From Flammeovirgaceae bacterium UBA6059 (lineage in GTDB: Bacteria > Bacteroidota > Bacteroidia > Cytophagales > Cyclobacteriaceae), in assembly GCA_002435755.1 (NCBI GenBank), contig DIYH01000028.1, forward strand, positions 1-64,000: a DNA stretch of 64,000 nt, written 5' to 3'. Position numbers and translations under genes: made by a program. Below, in pieces: positions 25,315-33,193 of this stretch; within the stretch, counting starts at the first letter, position 1, and each line of letters begins with the position of its first letter. The notes under the pieces are model-generated. The model made no database searches, had not been told where the DNA came from, and saw only the letters and a list, made by a program, of their open reading frames with translations.

Positions 25315-25796
25315 TGATCGATACTTCAAAAATCAAACTTGTACTACTTGATGTAGACGGTACCATGACTGATGGTGGGGTTTATGTCACTGAGGAAGGC
25401 AAGCAGTTTAAGAAATTTCACGCCCGGGATGGGATGGGGATCAAACTCCTTCAAAAAGCAGGAATCGGCACAGGTATCATTTCCCATAGTAAAAGTACTG
25501 GTATGGTCACAACCCGTGCTGAAATGCTCGGTATGGAGCATGTATACGTCGGATCTCGTTCGAAGCTGGAAGTGCTGAAAGAATGGCAAGCTGATTTAGG
25601 ACTGACCCTATCAGAAATAGCTTATGTAGGTGATGACATCAATGATCTGGAGATCATGCAGGCGGTGGGGCTTAGTGCCTGCCCTGCAGACGCTGTGGAA
25701 ACTATCAAATCGATATCACACGTTGTGCTCACCAAAAAAGGTGGTGATGGCTGTGTCAGAGAGTTAGTAGATGATTATCTGTTGAAAAAGTCCTAA
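25314..25796 (+). CDS. KdsC-type HAD phosphatase
   Basis: A 160-residue HAD phosphatase of the cap-less KdsC subgroup, which dephosphorylates 3-deoxy sugar acids such as KDO-8-P or KDN-9-P. Motif I is LLDVDGTMTDGGVY, followed by the subgroup hallmark KKFHARDGMGIKLLQKAG. The usual ITGR-type motif II reads ISHSKST here, and motif III-IV is YVGDDINDLEIM. The start ATG shares its A with the aroF stop (TAATG). Placement after a DAHP synthase rather than KdsA makes its true substrate an open question. Confidence 0.85.
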   Translation: MIDTSKIKLVLLDVDGTMTDGGVYVTEEGKQFKKFHARDGMGIKLLQKAGIGTGIISHSKSTGMVTTRAEMLGMEHVYVGSRSKLEVLKEWQADLGLTLSEIAYVGDDINDLEIMQAVGLSACPADAVETIKSISHVVLTKKGGDGCVRELVDDYLLKKS

Positions 25797-25811
25797 GCAA
25801 CTGAAAAAGAC

Positions 25812-25845
25812 AAAAAAATCCTCCCCTCGGTTGCTAGGGGAGGAT
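25812..25845 (-). terminator. Terminator of the SiaC-like gene
   Basis: On the minus strand, a perfect 10-bp stem ATCCTCCCCT/AGGGGAGGAT with an 8-nt loop runs into seven T. The plus strand has no T tract, so it serves the minus-strand gene. Confidence 0.85.
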
Positions 25846-25895
25846 GACACTCTTAGCTGGTAAAGTGTTATCTCGTGTTTAAGCTTTTTTACAAA

Positions 25896-26393
25896 TCAAA
25901 TTTCCACTAGTGTAAGCGGAATATCCAGCATGTCCTGGAAGTCTTCTCCAACCTCCAGCATATCGTCATCGTCCTCTTCATAGCTCCATGTCACGCTTAC
26001 ATTCGTCCCATTTCTATACAGATCTTCGAGAATTTTCAGCATAGAGAATATGCACTTGGTAGAACTAGTATTGAAGTATATCAACTCAAAGTCGACGGAT
26101 ATCTCTCCTGTCACTTCATTGAGACCAGTTAGTATGGGCTCATAAAACCCAAGCGAACTCTCCGGGCTCGATCTACCGACAATGCGCAGCAGACCATTAG
26201 ACTTATCAAAATAGACATATGGTGTGTTGCGCGTAGCTTCTTTTACAAGTGTATCACCATCAGCTGCAGGTGCATCTAATGTCAGACTGCTATCAGTACT
26301 GGTTGTAGCAACGCCAACAGATGGTGTAGGTAGTAGGACGGATGGAGAAGTAGCAACGCTGGAACGTGCAGAAGTTGAAGTAAAGTTGAACAT
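25896..26393 (-). CDS. SiaC-family (DUF1987) regulatory phosphoprotein with a Ser/Thr-rich N-terminal extension
   Basis: The last ~110 of 165 residues form a SiaC domain: TPYVYFDKSNGLLRIVGRSSPE, FYEPILTGLNEV, SVDFELIYFNTSSTKCIFSML and WSYEEDDDDMLEVGEDFQDML. In Pseudomonas SiaC is phosphorylated on a Thr by kinase SiaB, dephosphorylated by SiaA, and activates a diguanylate cyclase; the matching Thr should be in YFNTSS. The first ~54 residues are low-complexity Ser/Thr/Ala/Val sequence not seen in ordinary SiaC. No SiaA, SiaB or SiaD gene is adjacent, so the signalling partner lies elsewhere. Confidence 0.82.
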   Translation of the reverse strand: MFNFTSTSARSSVATSPSVLLPTPSVGVATTSTDSSLTLDAPAADGDTLVKEATRNTPYVYFDKSNGLLRIVGRSSPESSLGFYEPILTGLNEVTGEISVDFELIYFNTSSTKCIFSMLKILEDLYRNGTNVSVTWSYEEDDDDMLEVGEDFQDMLDIPLTLVEI

Positions 26394-26537
26394 GTCTTTG
26401 TCTTTTATTCTCTAATAGCTGAGTGACTAATGTTTCCATTATTCACAGCACAAGACTAGACAAAAAGACAATGTCAAAATCAGATAATTGACGAACCAAA
26501 AAAAACCTTCGATGAACCTTACAAATGACTCGTTGAG

Positions 26538-26575
26538 AAAAAAAACATATTTATCGACTTAGTCGAATGATAAAT
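26538..26575 (-). terminator. Possible terminator of the S41 protease gene
   Basis: On the minus strand an imperfect hairpin (arms ATTTATC...CGACT and AGTCGATAAAT, with a 4-nt bulge) is followed by ATG and eight T, about 55 bp beyond the stop. The bulge keeps confidence moderate. Confidence 0.45.
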
Positions 26576-26629
26576 ACTTCGTGATAGAAAACCAGATTGC
26601 GACCTCTATTGAGGACTATTCAGTTAAGC

Positions 26630-29600
26630 TCAATTTTTCTCTAAATCCACCTTATACTGGTCTTGTTCTTTGAGTAAAACTTCCACGGCTTTGGCCAACT
26701 GTTGATCTACTCCTGAGATGATTTCTTCTGGCTTATTAGCCAGTTTGATATCGGGCTCAAGCTGATTGTTTTCTAAATATTCACCGTCCATTGTCAGCAT
26801 GCCTACTTGTGGTATCCCAAAAACGAGTGTTGGGTCGATTTGACGCTCCCACCATACAGCTGTACCCGTTCCGGGTACGGGCATGCCTATGATCTGACCT
26901 ATTTTCTTTGACCTGTAAGCATAAGGAAACATATGAGCATCAGAGTAATTACTTTCGCCTACTAACACAACAGTTGGTTTGCTCCATTTAAACTGTGGTT
27001 CATAGCCCAGGCGTTTCTCCCTTGGGGCAAACTGGATATACTTCTCGCCGGATAAGAAGGTAGCCAGGTCTTCGTGCAACCAGCCCCCGCCATTGAACCG
27101 TGTATCCACGATCAATGCCTCCTTCTCATAATTCCTGCCAAGTACTTCCTCCACCACTGTACGGTAGCTGCTATTGTTCATGCTACGCACATGAACATAT
27201 CCCAGACGACCATCTGACATCTCATCCACCTTCTCGCGCATCGTGTCGACCCAGCGCTTGTAGAGCAGGCTATACTCCACACCCATCGATATAGGTTTGA
27301 GCACTTCTTCCCACCGCTGACCATTGGCGGGATTGTAAAGGTGCAACAAAGTGTTTTTGCCTTTGATACGATTGAAGTGGCCAAAATAGTTGGCATCTTC
27401 TTCTACGGCCACCCCATTGATTTTTTCAATGATCACACCAGGAACGACCTTTGAATCTGCATTGTCAAGGGGACCCTTGACCATTACCTCTGCTACGCGC
27501 AGACCAGCGCCGGAGTAGCTTTCATCATAGAATAGCCCTAGTGATGCAGTCTCATCGCCATTTGGGTTCCTTTCCCGGTAGCGACAGCCAGTATGTGAGG
27601 CATTGAGCTCACCGAGTAGCTCTGACAGCATCTCTGCAAACTCATGGTTGTTGCTAATGTGTGGTAGAAACCGGGCATACTCAGCGTAGTAAAAATCCCA
27701 ATCAACACCGTGCAAGTCTTCTACATAAAACTTCTTCTTCACTTGTCGCCATGTATGGTCAAAAATGTAGGCACGCTCACTGGCTGGATCAAACATCATT
27801 TCACCCGTCATTTTTAAAGGAGTCTTTTTGCCAGATTTGGCATCAATCTTAAAAACCTTACCACCTCCCTGGACAAATACGTTCTTATTATCCTTATCAA
27901 GGAAAAGGCTATTGGCCTGTGGCCCGACTTTGGTTAATAGCTTTGTTTCATTTTCTCTTGGCTTGGTGACCCATAGGTCATAGCCATCTTCATATTGCGC
28001 CAGGTAAAAGAGTTGCTCTCCATCATCGGATAGCACCGCATCACTTAGCAAAGAGCTATGTTTCGTCAACCGGACCTTACGATCACCTATTCCTGCTAAG
28101 TCAATGATCAGATCTAACACTTCATCCTTGTCACCTTCCTCGTCATCATCGTCATCTTTTTCATCTTCTTCGGCCTCTTTCAGCAGCGCATAATCCTCTT
28201 TAGACAAGGTGAACTTGTCATAAGCCTCCTGGGTAAAGAACATACCGTAGACGTCCGCAGATGCACCCCAGCTTCCATGGTTCTTCATACCGTCCCTATC
28301 GGAAAACCAGATCATCGCCTCACCATCCATCACCCATTTGGGTACATAGTCTGAATAACCACTATTGGTCAGGTTGATGATAGACTCCTGGCCACTTGCC
28401 TTGATCAAGCCAGCTTCAGGTATCCACTGTCCGTCACGGTTGAAGTTGATCAAAAACCACTTGCTATCTGGTGACCATTGGTAGTATTGGTCTCCATCAG
28501 AATAGGAGTAGTTAGCCTTGGCTTCATAGACCATCCTGACGGCATTAGACTCAAGGTTGACCACTTTGAGGCTCACCCTTTCCTCCAGGTAGGCGACTTC
28601 TTCTCCGCTAGGAGAAAAGGCCGGTTGAAATTCCTCTTTCTCAGTATCGGCTACAACCTTTTCAGTGATGATGGTCGAAGCATAAAAGTATTTCTCTTCC
28701 TCTCTTTCAATCGTAGCAGTGTAAACATTCCAGCTATTGTTACGCTCGCCCGCATAAACTAGCGATCTGCCGTCCGGACTGAAGCTTACGCTCCTCTCCT
28801 GCTCCGGGGTATTGGTTACTCTTTTGGTCACACCATCCTCGACAGAGCTTACGAATACTTCTCCACGATAGACATAAGCAAACTCCTTCCCGTTAGGTGA
28901 GGGTGACATCTCTGTGATCCCCTGGATAGGATGAGCCATCACAAGGCTCCCACGTGTATCATTGGCTATTGCAATGTCAAGTTTTTCGGGTTGACCGTCC
29001 GGAGCATGAGTATACAATTCTCCATTCCAGGAGTAGCAAAGCGTCCCATTATCCGCTATGGACAGAAACCGCACCGGATGACCTGTAAAACTGGTTACGG
29101 CTTGTGCTGATGACTCATCATCACTCATCTTGTACACATTGAAGTGTCCACTGCGCTCGCTGAGCCAGTAGATCATATTGTCATTGAGGTTTAAAACCGG
29201 ATTTCGATCTTCTCCATCCCATGTCGTAAGCTGGGTATAGGATGCCGTCTCATTGTTGTAGTACCAAATGTCTCTTGTGATGCTGGAGGTATGGTGTTTT
29301 CTCCAGGCATCTTCATAACCCTTGCGATCATGGAAATAGATACGTGATCCATCTGCATTGATCCTGGCATCTTCAGCCGGTGTGGTCAGTACTTGTCTAA
29401 CCCGTCCACCGGTGGCAGGTACGCTGTATAATTCAGCTAAGGTGCGATTTGGAAACTGAGCATTTGTATAAAGGTCGATTCTAAGTGATGAGAAAAGAAC
29501 ACTGCTATTGTCAGCTGTGAAGTCAGAAGGATAATCGTTGGCTGAGTGGTAGGTCAGACGCTTTGCGTCACCTCCAATTGAAGGCATGACATATACATCG

Positions 29601-29860
29601 AAGTTTCCGGAGCGATCACTCGCAAAGGCTATTTGGCTACCATCATGAGACCAAACCGGCATAAAGTCATGTGCCTGATCTATGGTCAGGGGTGTGGCCG
29701 TTCCACCACTTGCGGATACTCGATAAAGGTCTCCTTTGTAGGTAAAGACTACCGTAGAACCATCCGGTGAAATGGATGGGTACCTAAGCCATAGTGGTTG
29801 CGCAGCTAAGCTGGAGATGAAAATCAGCAGTGCAGTGAGCGTCAATGTAAAATGCTTCAT
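26630..29860 (-). CDS. Exported tricorn-type S41 protease with beta-propellers
   Basis: A 1076-residue serine protease of the tricorn/S41 class. A signal peptide ending SSLAAQ is followed by PD40 propeller repeats (YPSISPDGSTVVFTYKGDLY, PVWSHDGSQIAFASDRSGNFD and others to about residue 560). A strongly acidic insert (about 572-592, a run of Glu and Asp) comes next, then a second propeller part, a helical region, a PDZ domain (about 790-850, VVPGVIIEKINGVAVEED) and the S41 catalytic domain with IVDTRFNGGGWLHEDL. The nucleophile is probably Ser973 in GESNYSDAHMFPYAY. Such proteins degrade peptides in the periplasm. It is a single gene. Confidence 0.92.
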   Translation of the reverse strand: MKHFTLTLTALLIFISSLAAQPLWLRYPSISPDGSTVVFTYKGDLYRVSASGGTATPLTIDQAHDFMPVWSHDGSQIAFASDRSGNFDVYVMPSIGGDAKRLTYHSANDYPSDFTADNSSVLFSSLRIDLYTNAQFPNRTLAELYSVPATGGRVRQVLTTPAEDARINADGSRIYFHDRKGYEDAWRKHHTSSITRDIWYYNNETASYTQLTTWDGEDRNPVLNLNDNMIYWLSERSGHFNVYKMSDDESSAQAVTSFTGHPVRFLSIADNGTLCYSWNGELYTHAPDGQPEKLDIAIANDTRGSLVMAHPIQGITEMSPSPNGKEFAYVYRGEVFVSSVEDGVTKRVTNTPEQERSVSFSPDGRSLVYAGERNNSWNVYTATIEREEEKYFYASTIITEKVVADTEKEEFQPAFSPSGEEVAYLEERVSLKVVNLESNAVRMVYEAKANYSYSDGDQYYQWSPDSKWFLINFNRDGQWIPEAGLIKASGQESIINLTNSGYSDYVPKWVMDGEAMIWFSDRDGMKNHGSWGASADVYGMFFTQEAYDKFTLSKEDYALLKEAEEDEKDDDDDEEGDKDEVLDLIIDLAGIGDRKVRLTKHSSLLSDAVLSDDGEQLFYLAQYEDGYDLWVTKPRENETKLLTKVGPQANSLFLDKDNKNVFVQGGGKVFKIDAKSGKKTPLKMTGEMMFDPASERAYIFDHTWRQVKKKFYVEDLHGVDWDFYYAEYARFLPHISNNHEFAEMLSELLGELNASHTGCRYRERNPNGDETASLGLFYDESYSGAGLRVAEVMVKGPLDNADSKVVPGVIIEKINGVAVEEDANYFGHFNRIKGKNTLLHLYNPANGQRWEEVLKPISMGVEYSLLYKRWVDTMREKVDEMSDGRLGYVHVRSMNNSSYRTVVEEVLGRNYEKEALIVDTRFNGGGWLHEDLATFLSGEKYIQFAPREKRLGYEPQFKWSKPTVVLVGESNYSDAHMFPYAYRSKKIGQIIGMPVPGTGTAVWWERQIDPTLVFGIPQVGMLTMDGEYLENNQLEPDIKLANKPEEIISGVDQQLAKAVEVLLKEQDQYKVDLEKN

Positions 29861-29926
29861 GCTTTAGAATTTATGGGGGAAGCAAATTAGCCCAGACCCA
29901 AAGCAACTACAAGCAAATCATTCTCA

Positions 29927-30517
29927 CTAACGGTCAGGAGGCACCCTTTTATCCCTTTTAGTCCAGAAATTGATCATTACCTCTATTTCCTCACCGATAA
30001 AATCCTCCATCGTAGAATGTGAATAATCCGCTCCGACACCAAACTTTACCCTATCTATGGTAGTGCGGATCTCAGCAGCAATGTTCTTTCCAGAGTTTTG
30101 CGTAAGACGAAATGGTATTTCAACCAGAGCTTCAACTCCATGCATAGTAAGCTGTCCATCTATGAGGTAGAAACTGTCCTGAGATGATTGTATAGCCTGG
30201 GATTCAAAGATGATTTGAGGGTATTGCTCCACATCAAAAAAATCTTCTGTTTTTAAATGCTCGTCTCTATCCGGAATGCCCGTATCGAGACTTGCTACTT
30301 CGATAATAAATTTCACTTGCGACTTTGTAAAGTCAACCGTATCAAGATTCATCTGTAGGTCAAACTCTTTGAATCGACCCAATACTTCAGTGATTCCTCC
30401 GGCAATAGGGACCATAAAAGCAACCGTAGAGTGGTTGGCTTCTACCGTAATTCGGCGCTGAGCCATGGCTGAGCTAATAACTAAAAGTAGTATAAGGAAA
30501 GATCCAAGAGTTTTCAT
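29927..30517 (-). CDS. YceI-family exported lipid-binding protein
   Basis: A 196-residue protein with a signal peptide (ending SSAMAQ) and a YceI lipocalin-like barrel: RITVEANHSTVAFMVP, VKFIIEVASLDTGIPDRDEHLKTEDFFDVEQYPQIIFES, GQLTMHGVEALVEIPF and RTTIDRVKFGVG. YceI proteins bind isoprenoid or amphiphilic molecules in the periplasm. It is 49 bp from the LytTR gene on the same strand; cotranscription is possible but not shown. Confidence 0.92.
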   Translation of the reverse strand: MKTLGSFLILLLVISSAMAQRRITVEANHSTVAFMVPIAGGITEVLGRFKEFDLQMNLDTVDFTKSQVKFIIEVASLDTGIPDRDEHLKTEDFFDVEQYPQIIFESQAIQSSQDSFYLIDGQLTMHGVEALVEIPFRLTQNSGKNIAAEIRTTIDRVKFGVGADYSHSTMEDFIGEEIEVMINFWTKRDKRVPPDR

Positions 30518-30566
30518 CTCGATGATGAAACTACCAGGTGTCCATCATCCAATCAAGACCTAGGGA

Positions 30567-31376
30567 TCAATAGCCGTTCTGCAGGGATAGAGATCCCAGA
30601 AGTACCTGCTCGATTTGATTTTTATAGCGCGCTGAAGAAGTATATATCTTTCCTGAGGTTGACTTGAGTTGGAAACAGTCATCACCAATGCCCTTAACAC
30701 TTCTAACTAATTTAGGATTGATGAGCAACGACCTGTGTATTCGTATTATCTCATAATCCCTGAGCATAGACTCTGCTTCCTTACTGGTTAGCCTGCATCG
30801 TACATCTTCTCCTCCAAGCTTGAATATAACGTAGTTCTTATCAGAACAGACTGCTTCCAGATCAGCTATTTCTATCCAATGCCATCCTTCTACTGACTTT
30901 AGTTTGAGTCTTGAGGGTAAAGTGGTGATTGAACGAGTCCAAAACAAAAGGGCTATCAACAGCAGATAGATCAAAAAGTTTTCCGGTAGGCTTGCAACGA
31001 AGTGAGGAGCGATCTCGGCAATCAAGGCGCTATCCACCCGTTCGATCAGGCCAAAAGTGTACCTCAAACCAAAATCAACTGCAAGGGAAAGGATTCGCTG
31101 AAGAGGAACAATGACAATGCCAAAACCCACCATAGCCAATATGGTCACTCTTCTCTGGTTCAAGAGCTTTATAAGACTGGTCCTCAACCAAAAATAGAAA
31201 CTCGTCCAAAGGAGCGCCGGGATAATGTAGTAAACAGAAAGGTCAAGGATCTTAACCAGACTGAATCCAATAGTCAAGGAAGCATGAGCTGTGAGCGTTT
31301 GGGCAAATGCTAGCAATATCAAAAATGCAGCTATGCTGCAATCACGAAGAGTATCGCTTTGACTCAGGTTAGTCAT
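30567..31376 (-). CDS. Membrane-bound LytTR-family transcriptional regulator
   Basis: A 269-residue protein with four predicted transmembrane helices in the first ~145 residues and a cytoplasmic LytTR DNA-binding domain from about 160 (WIEIADLEAVCSDKNYVIFKLGGEDVRCRLTSKEAESML, then IIRIHRSLLINPKLV). It has no receiver domain, so it probably senses a membrane signal directly. It diverges from the membrane-protein/winged-helix pair. Two palindromes lie in the 93-bp gap between them, one of them only 4 bp from this start codon. Confidence 0.88.
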   Translation of the reverse strand: MTNLSQSDTLRDCSIAAFLILLAFAQTLTAHASLTIGFSLVKILDLSVYYIIPALLWTSFYFWLRTSLIKLLNQRRVTILAMVGFGIVIVPLQRILSLAVDFGLRYTFGLIERVDSALIAEIAPHFVASLPENFLIYLLLIALLFWTRSITTLPSRLKLKSVEGWHWIEIADLEAVCSDKNYVIFKLGGEDVRCRLTSKEAESMLRDYEIIRIHRSLLINPKLVRSVKGIGDDCFQLKSTSGKIYTSSARYKNQIEQVLLGSLSLQNGY

Positions 31377-31380
31377 AGTC

Positions 31381-31397
31381 TATGCTTTAGAAGCATA
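31381..31397. promoter_or_regulatory. Perfect palindrome next to the LytTR gene start
   Basis: TATGCTT and AAGCATA arms with central TAG, ending 4 bp upstream of the LytTR ATG. The position suits autoregulation or a 5'-leader hairpin. No protein is known to bind it. Confidence 0.35.
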
Positions 31398-31417
31398 ATA
31401 TAAAAAGAATTGAGACT

Positions 31418-31450
31418 ATTTGGTTTATACTATAAACTACTTTATTATTG
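31418..31450 (+). promoter_or_regulatory. Promoter with palindromic operator, copy A
   Basis: TTTG (31419-31422) and TATTATTG (31443-31450, one mismatch to TAnnTTTG) are 20 nt apart, the right spacing for a Bacteroidota promoter. The spacer holds a perfect palindrome GTTTATA-C-TATAAAC (31423-31437). A near-identical element precedes 32441. ATG 31470 follows 19 nt later. Confidence 0.5.
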
Positions 31451-31469
31451 GGTCGTATAAGAAAGTATT

Positions 31470-32045
31470 ATGGAAAAGCCATTATCAAATCAAGATAGTC
31501 TTATCCTGATCACTCAGATGATCAATCAGACTAAGCAAAACTATCAGAAGAGTAGCTTCTATTTCCTACTTTGGGGTTGGGTCGTGATCATCGGAGATCT
31601 CGGACATTACTATCTCATGGAGTTTACGAACTATCCCTATCCATATGCGATTTGGTTGATTTCAGTGCCAGCATGGATCGCGTGCGCTGTTTATGGGACA
31701 AGGCAGTCTAAACAAGTCACGGTAAAAACACATATTGATAGTCTATACAGCTTCATTTGGATTTCATTTATTTTCCCAATACTCGTCATCATTTTCGGTG
31801 GCACTGTGATCGGGCCGTACTACATTACAGGTTCAATTATGCTTCTGGCAGGATACGCTGTGATCATTACTGGTAAGTTGCTCAAGTTCAAACCAACTAT
31901 TTACGGTGGTATTGTTTTGTGGATTACGGCACTGCTAGCTCTTTATTTTCACGATAGTACACAATATCTCATAGGTGCAATCGGGGTAGCATTGGGCTAT
32001 CTGGTACCAGGATATATGCTGAAAAATAAGGAGGAAAATGCCTGA
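31470..32045 (+). CDS. Five- or six-helix membrane protein paired with a winged-helix regulator
   Basis: A 191-residue integral membrane protein with about six hydrophobic helices (first around SSFYFLLWGWVVIIGDLGHYYL, last around YLIGAIGVALGYLVPGYML), a cytoplasmic N-terminus and a charged C-terminal tail (KNKEENA). I recognise no named domain. Its gene overlaps the following winged-helix gene by 8 nt, an arrangement suggesting that it senses a signal and controls the regulator. Confidence 0.7.
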   Translation: MEKPLSNQDSLILITQMINQTKQNYQKSSFYFLLWGWVVIIGDLGHYYLMEFTNYPYPYAIWLISVPAWIACAVYGTRQSKQVTVKTHIDSLYSFIWISFIFPILVIIFGGTVIGPYYITGSIMLLAGYAVIITGKLLKFKPTIYGGIVLWITALLALYFHDSTQYLIGAIGVALGYLVPGYMLKNKEENA

Positions 32046-32325
32046 GTTTGCAGCACTTGATCCGCTTTTGCATTCGCAATTGCGGCTGGCCGTCATGTCT
32101 ATACTTATTAGTGTAGAGAGTGCTGAGTTCGTTTACATCAAGGAGCAAACCGGAGCAACAGCCGGTAACCTAAGCGTACAACTCGACAAGCTATCTACTG
32201 CCGGTTACATAAGTGTTATCAAGTCCTTCAAGGGCAAAAAACCCGTCACAACCTGTAGTATTACCAAAATTGGGATCTCCGCCTTTGAGACCTATGTCAA
32301 GGCTCTAAATAGTTACATCAAATAG
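32038..32325 (+). CDS. Small winged-helix transcriptional regulator
   Basis: A 95-residue DNA-binding protein made of one winged-helix domain: LDPLLHSQLRLAVMSIL, the recognition region GATAGNLSVQLDKLSTAGYISV, and a wing FKGKKPVTTCSITKIG. It resembles the stand-alone MarR/ArsR-like winged-helix family (HTH_34). Its start lies 8 nt inside the membrane-protein gene. The twin palindromes at 31423 and 32417 are the obvious candidate binding sites, giving autoregulation and control of the TPR/receptor genes downstream. Confidence 0.85.
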   Translation: MPEFAALDPLLHSQLRLAVMSILISVESAEFVYIKEQTGATAGNLSVQLDKLSTAGYISVIKSFKGKKPVTTCSITKIGISAFETYVKALNSYIK

Positions 32326-32411
32326 CTATAAACTCTATGCCCATACAAGCTCAAAACCTTTTTGGATCATGCTATGAAATTCTTGACCAATCATTTATAA
32401 AAAATTTATCC

Positions 32412-32442
32412 ATTTGGTTTAAAACATAAACTACTTTATCAT
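32412..32442 (+). promoter_or_regulatory. Palindromic operator element, copy B
   Basis: Shares ATTTGGTTTA, ATAAACTACTTTAT and the trailing AT with copy A, separated by the same 4-nt variable core. The dyad is GTTTA-N5-TAAAC (32417-32431). The element runs straight into the ATG of the TPR gene at 32441. Confidence 0.5.
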
Positions 32443-33175
32443 GAGAGAAAAACTAAACACATCTACTATCCTGGTTATGATCATTTCGATGATCTCGACA
32501 TTCGACATGCTCGGGCAAATTCCCGAATGGAGAAAAACCCAGTACCAAGCTTACCTGTCTCAAAATATCTCTATGTGGCATCAGAGTTATAAGCTTGCTG
32601 AAGCTAACGATGATGCTTTTACAAGAGGGTTAGCTGGGTATGCTATTCTCAATGCTTCACTACCACTGCAAAACGAAGATCTGTTTGACGAGTATTTGGA
32701 CGATACCTCAAACCCGCTGGAAAAGATCATTGACGAGGAGGGTAGTCAGGCAGCTGAGGCTAAAGCCATCATGTCCGGTATCCTTGGGTTAAGAATTGCT
32801 TATGCTCCCTATAAAGGCATGTTCCTAGGAGGTAAAAGTGGCAATTTCGCCGATGACGCAATCAAGGAAGCACCTGATAGCTACATCGCCTGGAAACTGT
32901 ACGGTAACTACAAATTCTACACTCCGGGAGCATTCGGGGGCGATATCAATGAGGCAGCTAAAGCCCTTGAGAAGAGTATAGACCTTATGGAGCAAGATCC
33001 TGAGCTGACCCAGGACAACTGGATGTACATCGACGCAATGGCCCACCTCGGTCAGGCTTATGTACAGCTTGATCAGCCTGTGAAAGCAAAACATATCTAT
33101 GAAAAAGTCCTCAAAATTGAGCCTAACTATGTTTGGGTAAGTAAGGTATTGCTACCTCAACTGGATGCTCAGTAG
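32441..33175 (+). CDS. Exported TPR-repeat protein
   Basis: A 244-residue protein with an N-terminal signal peptide (MREKLNTSTILVMIISMIST, cleaved near MLGQ) and helical repeats; the clearest TPR is the last one (MDAMAHLGQAYVQLDQPVKAKHIYEKVLKIEPNY-like region, about 200-235). It lies 18 bp upstream of a TonB-dependent receptor gene and is probably cotranscribed with it. A role as periplasmic partner of that receptor is inference. Confidence 0.75.
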   Translation: MREKLNTSTILVMIISMISTFDMLGQIPEWRKTQYQAYLSQNISMWHQSYKLAEANDDAFTRGLAGYAILNASLPLQNEDLFDEYLDDTSNPLEKIIDEEGSQAAEAKAIMSGILGLRIAYAPYKGMFLGGKSGNFADDAIKEAPDSYIAWKLYGNYKFYTPGAFGGDINEAAKALEKSIDLMEQDPELTQDNWMYIDAMAHLGQAYVQLDQPVKAKHIYEKVLKIEPNYVWVSKVLLPQLDAQ

Positions 33176-33193
33176 GCTACTAACACGACTGCT

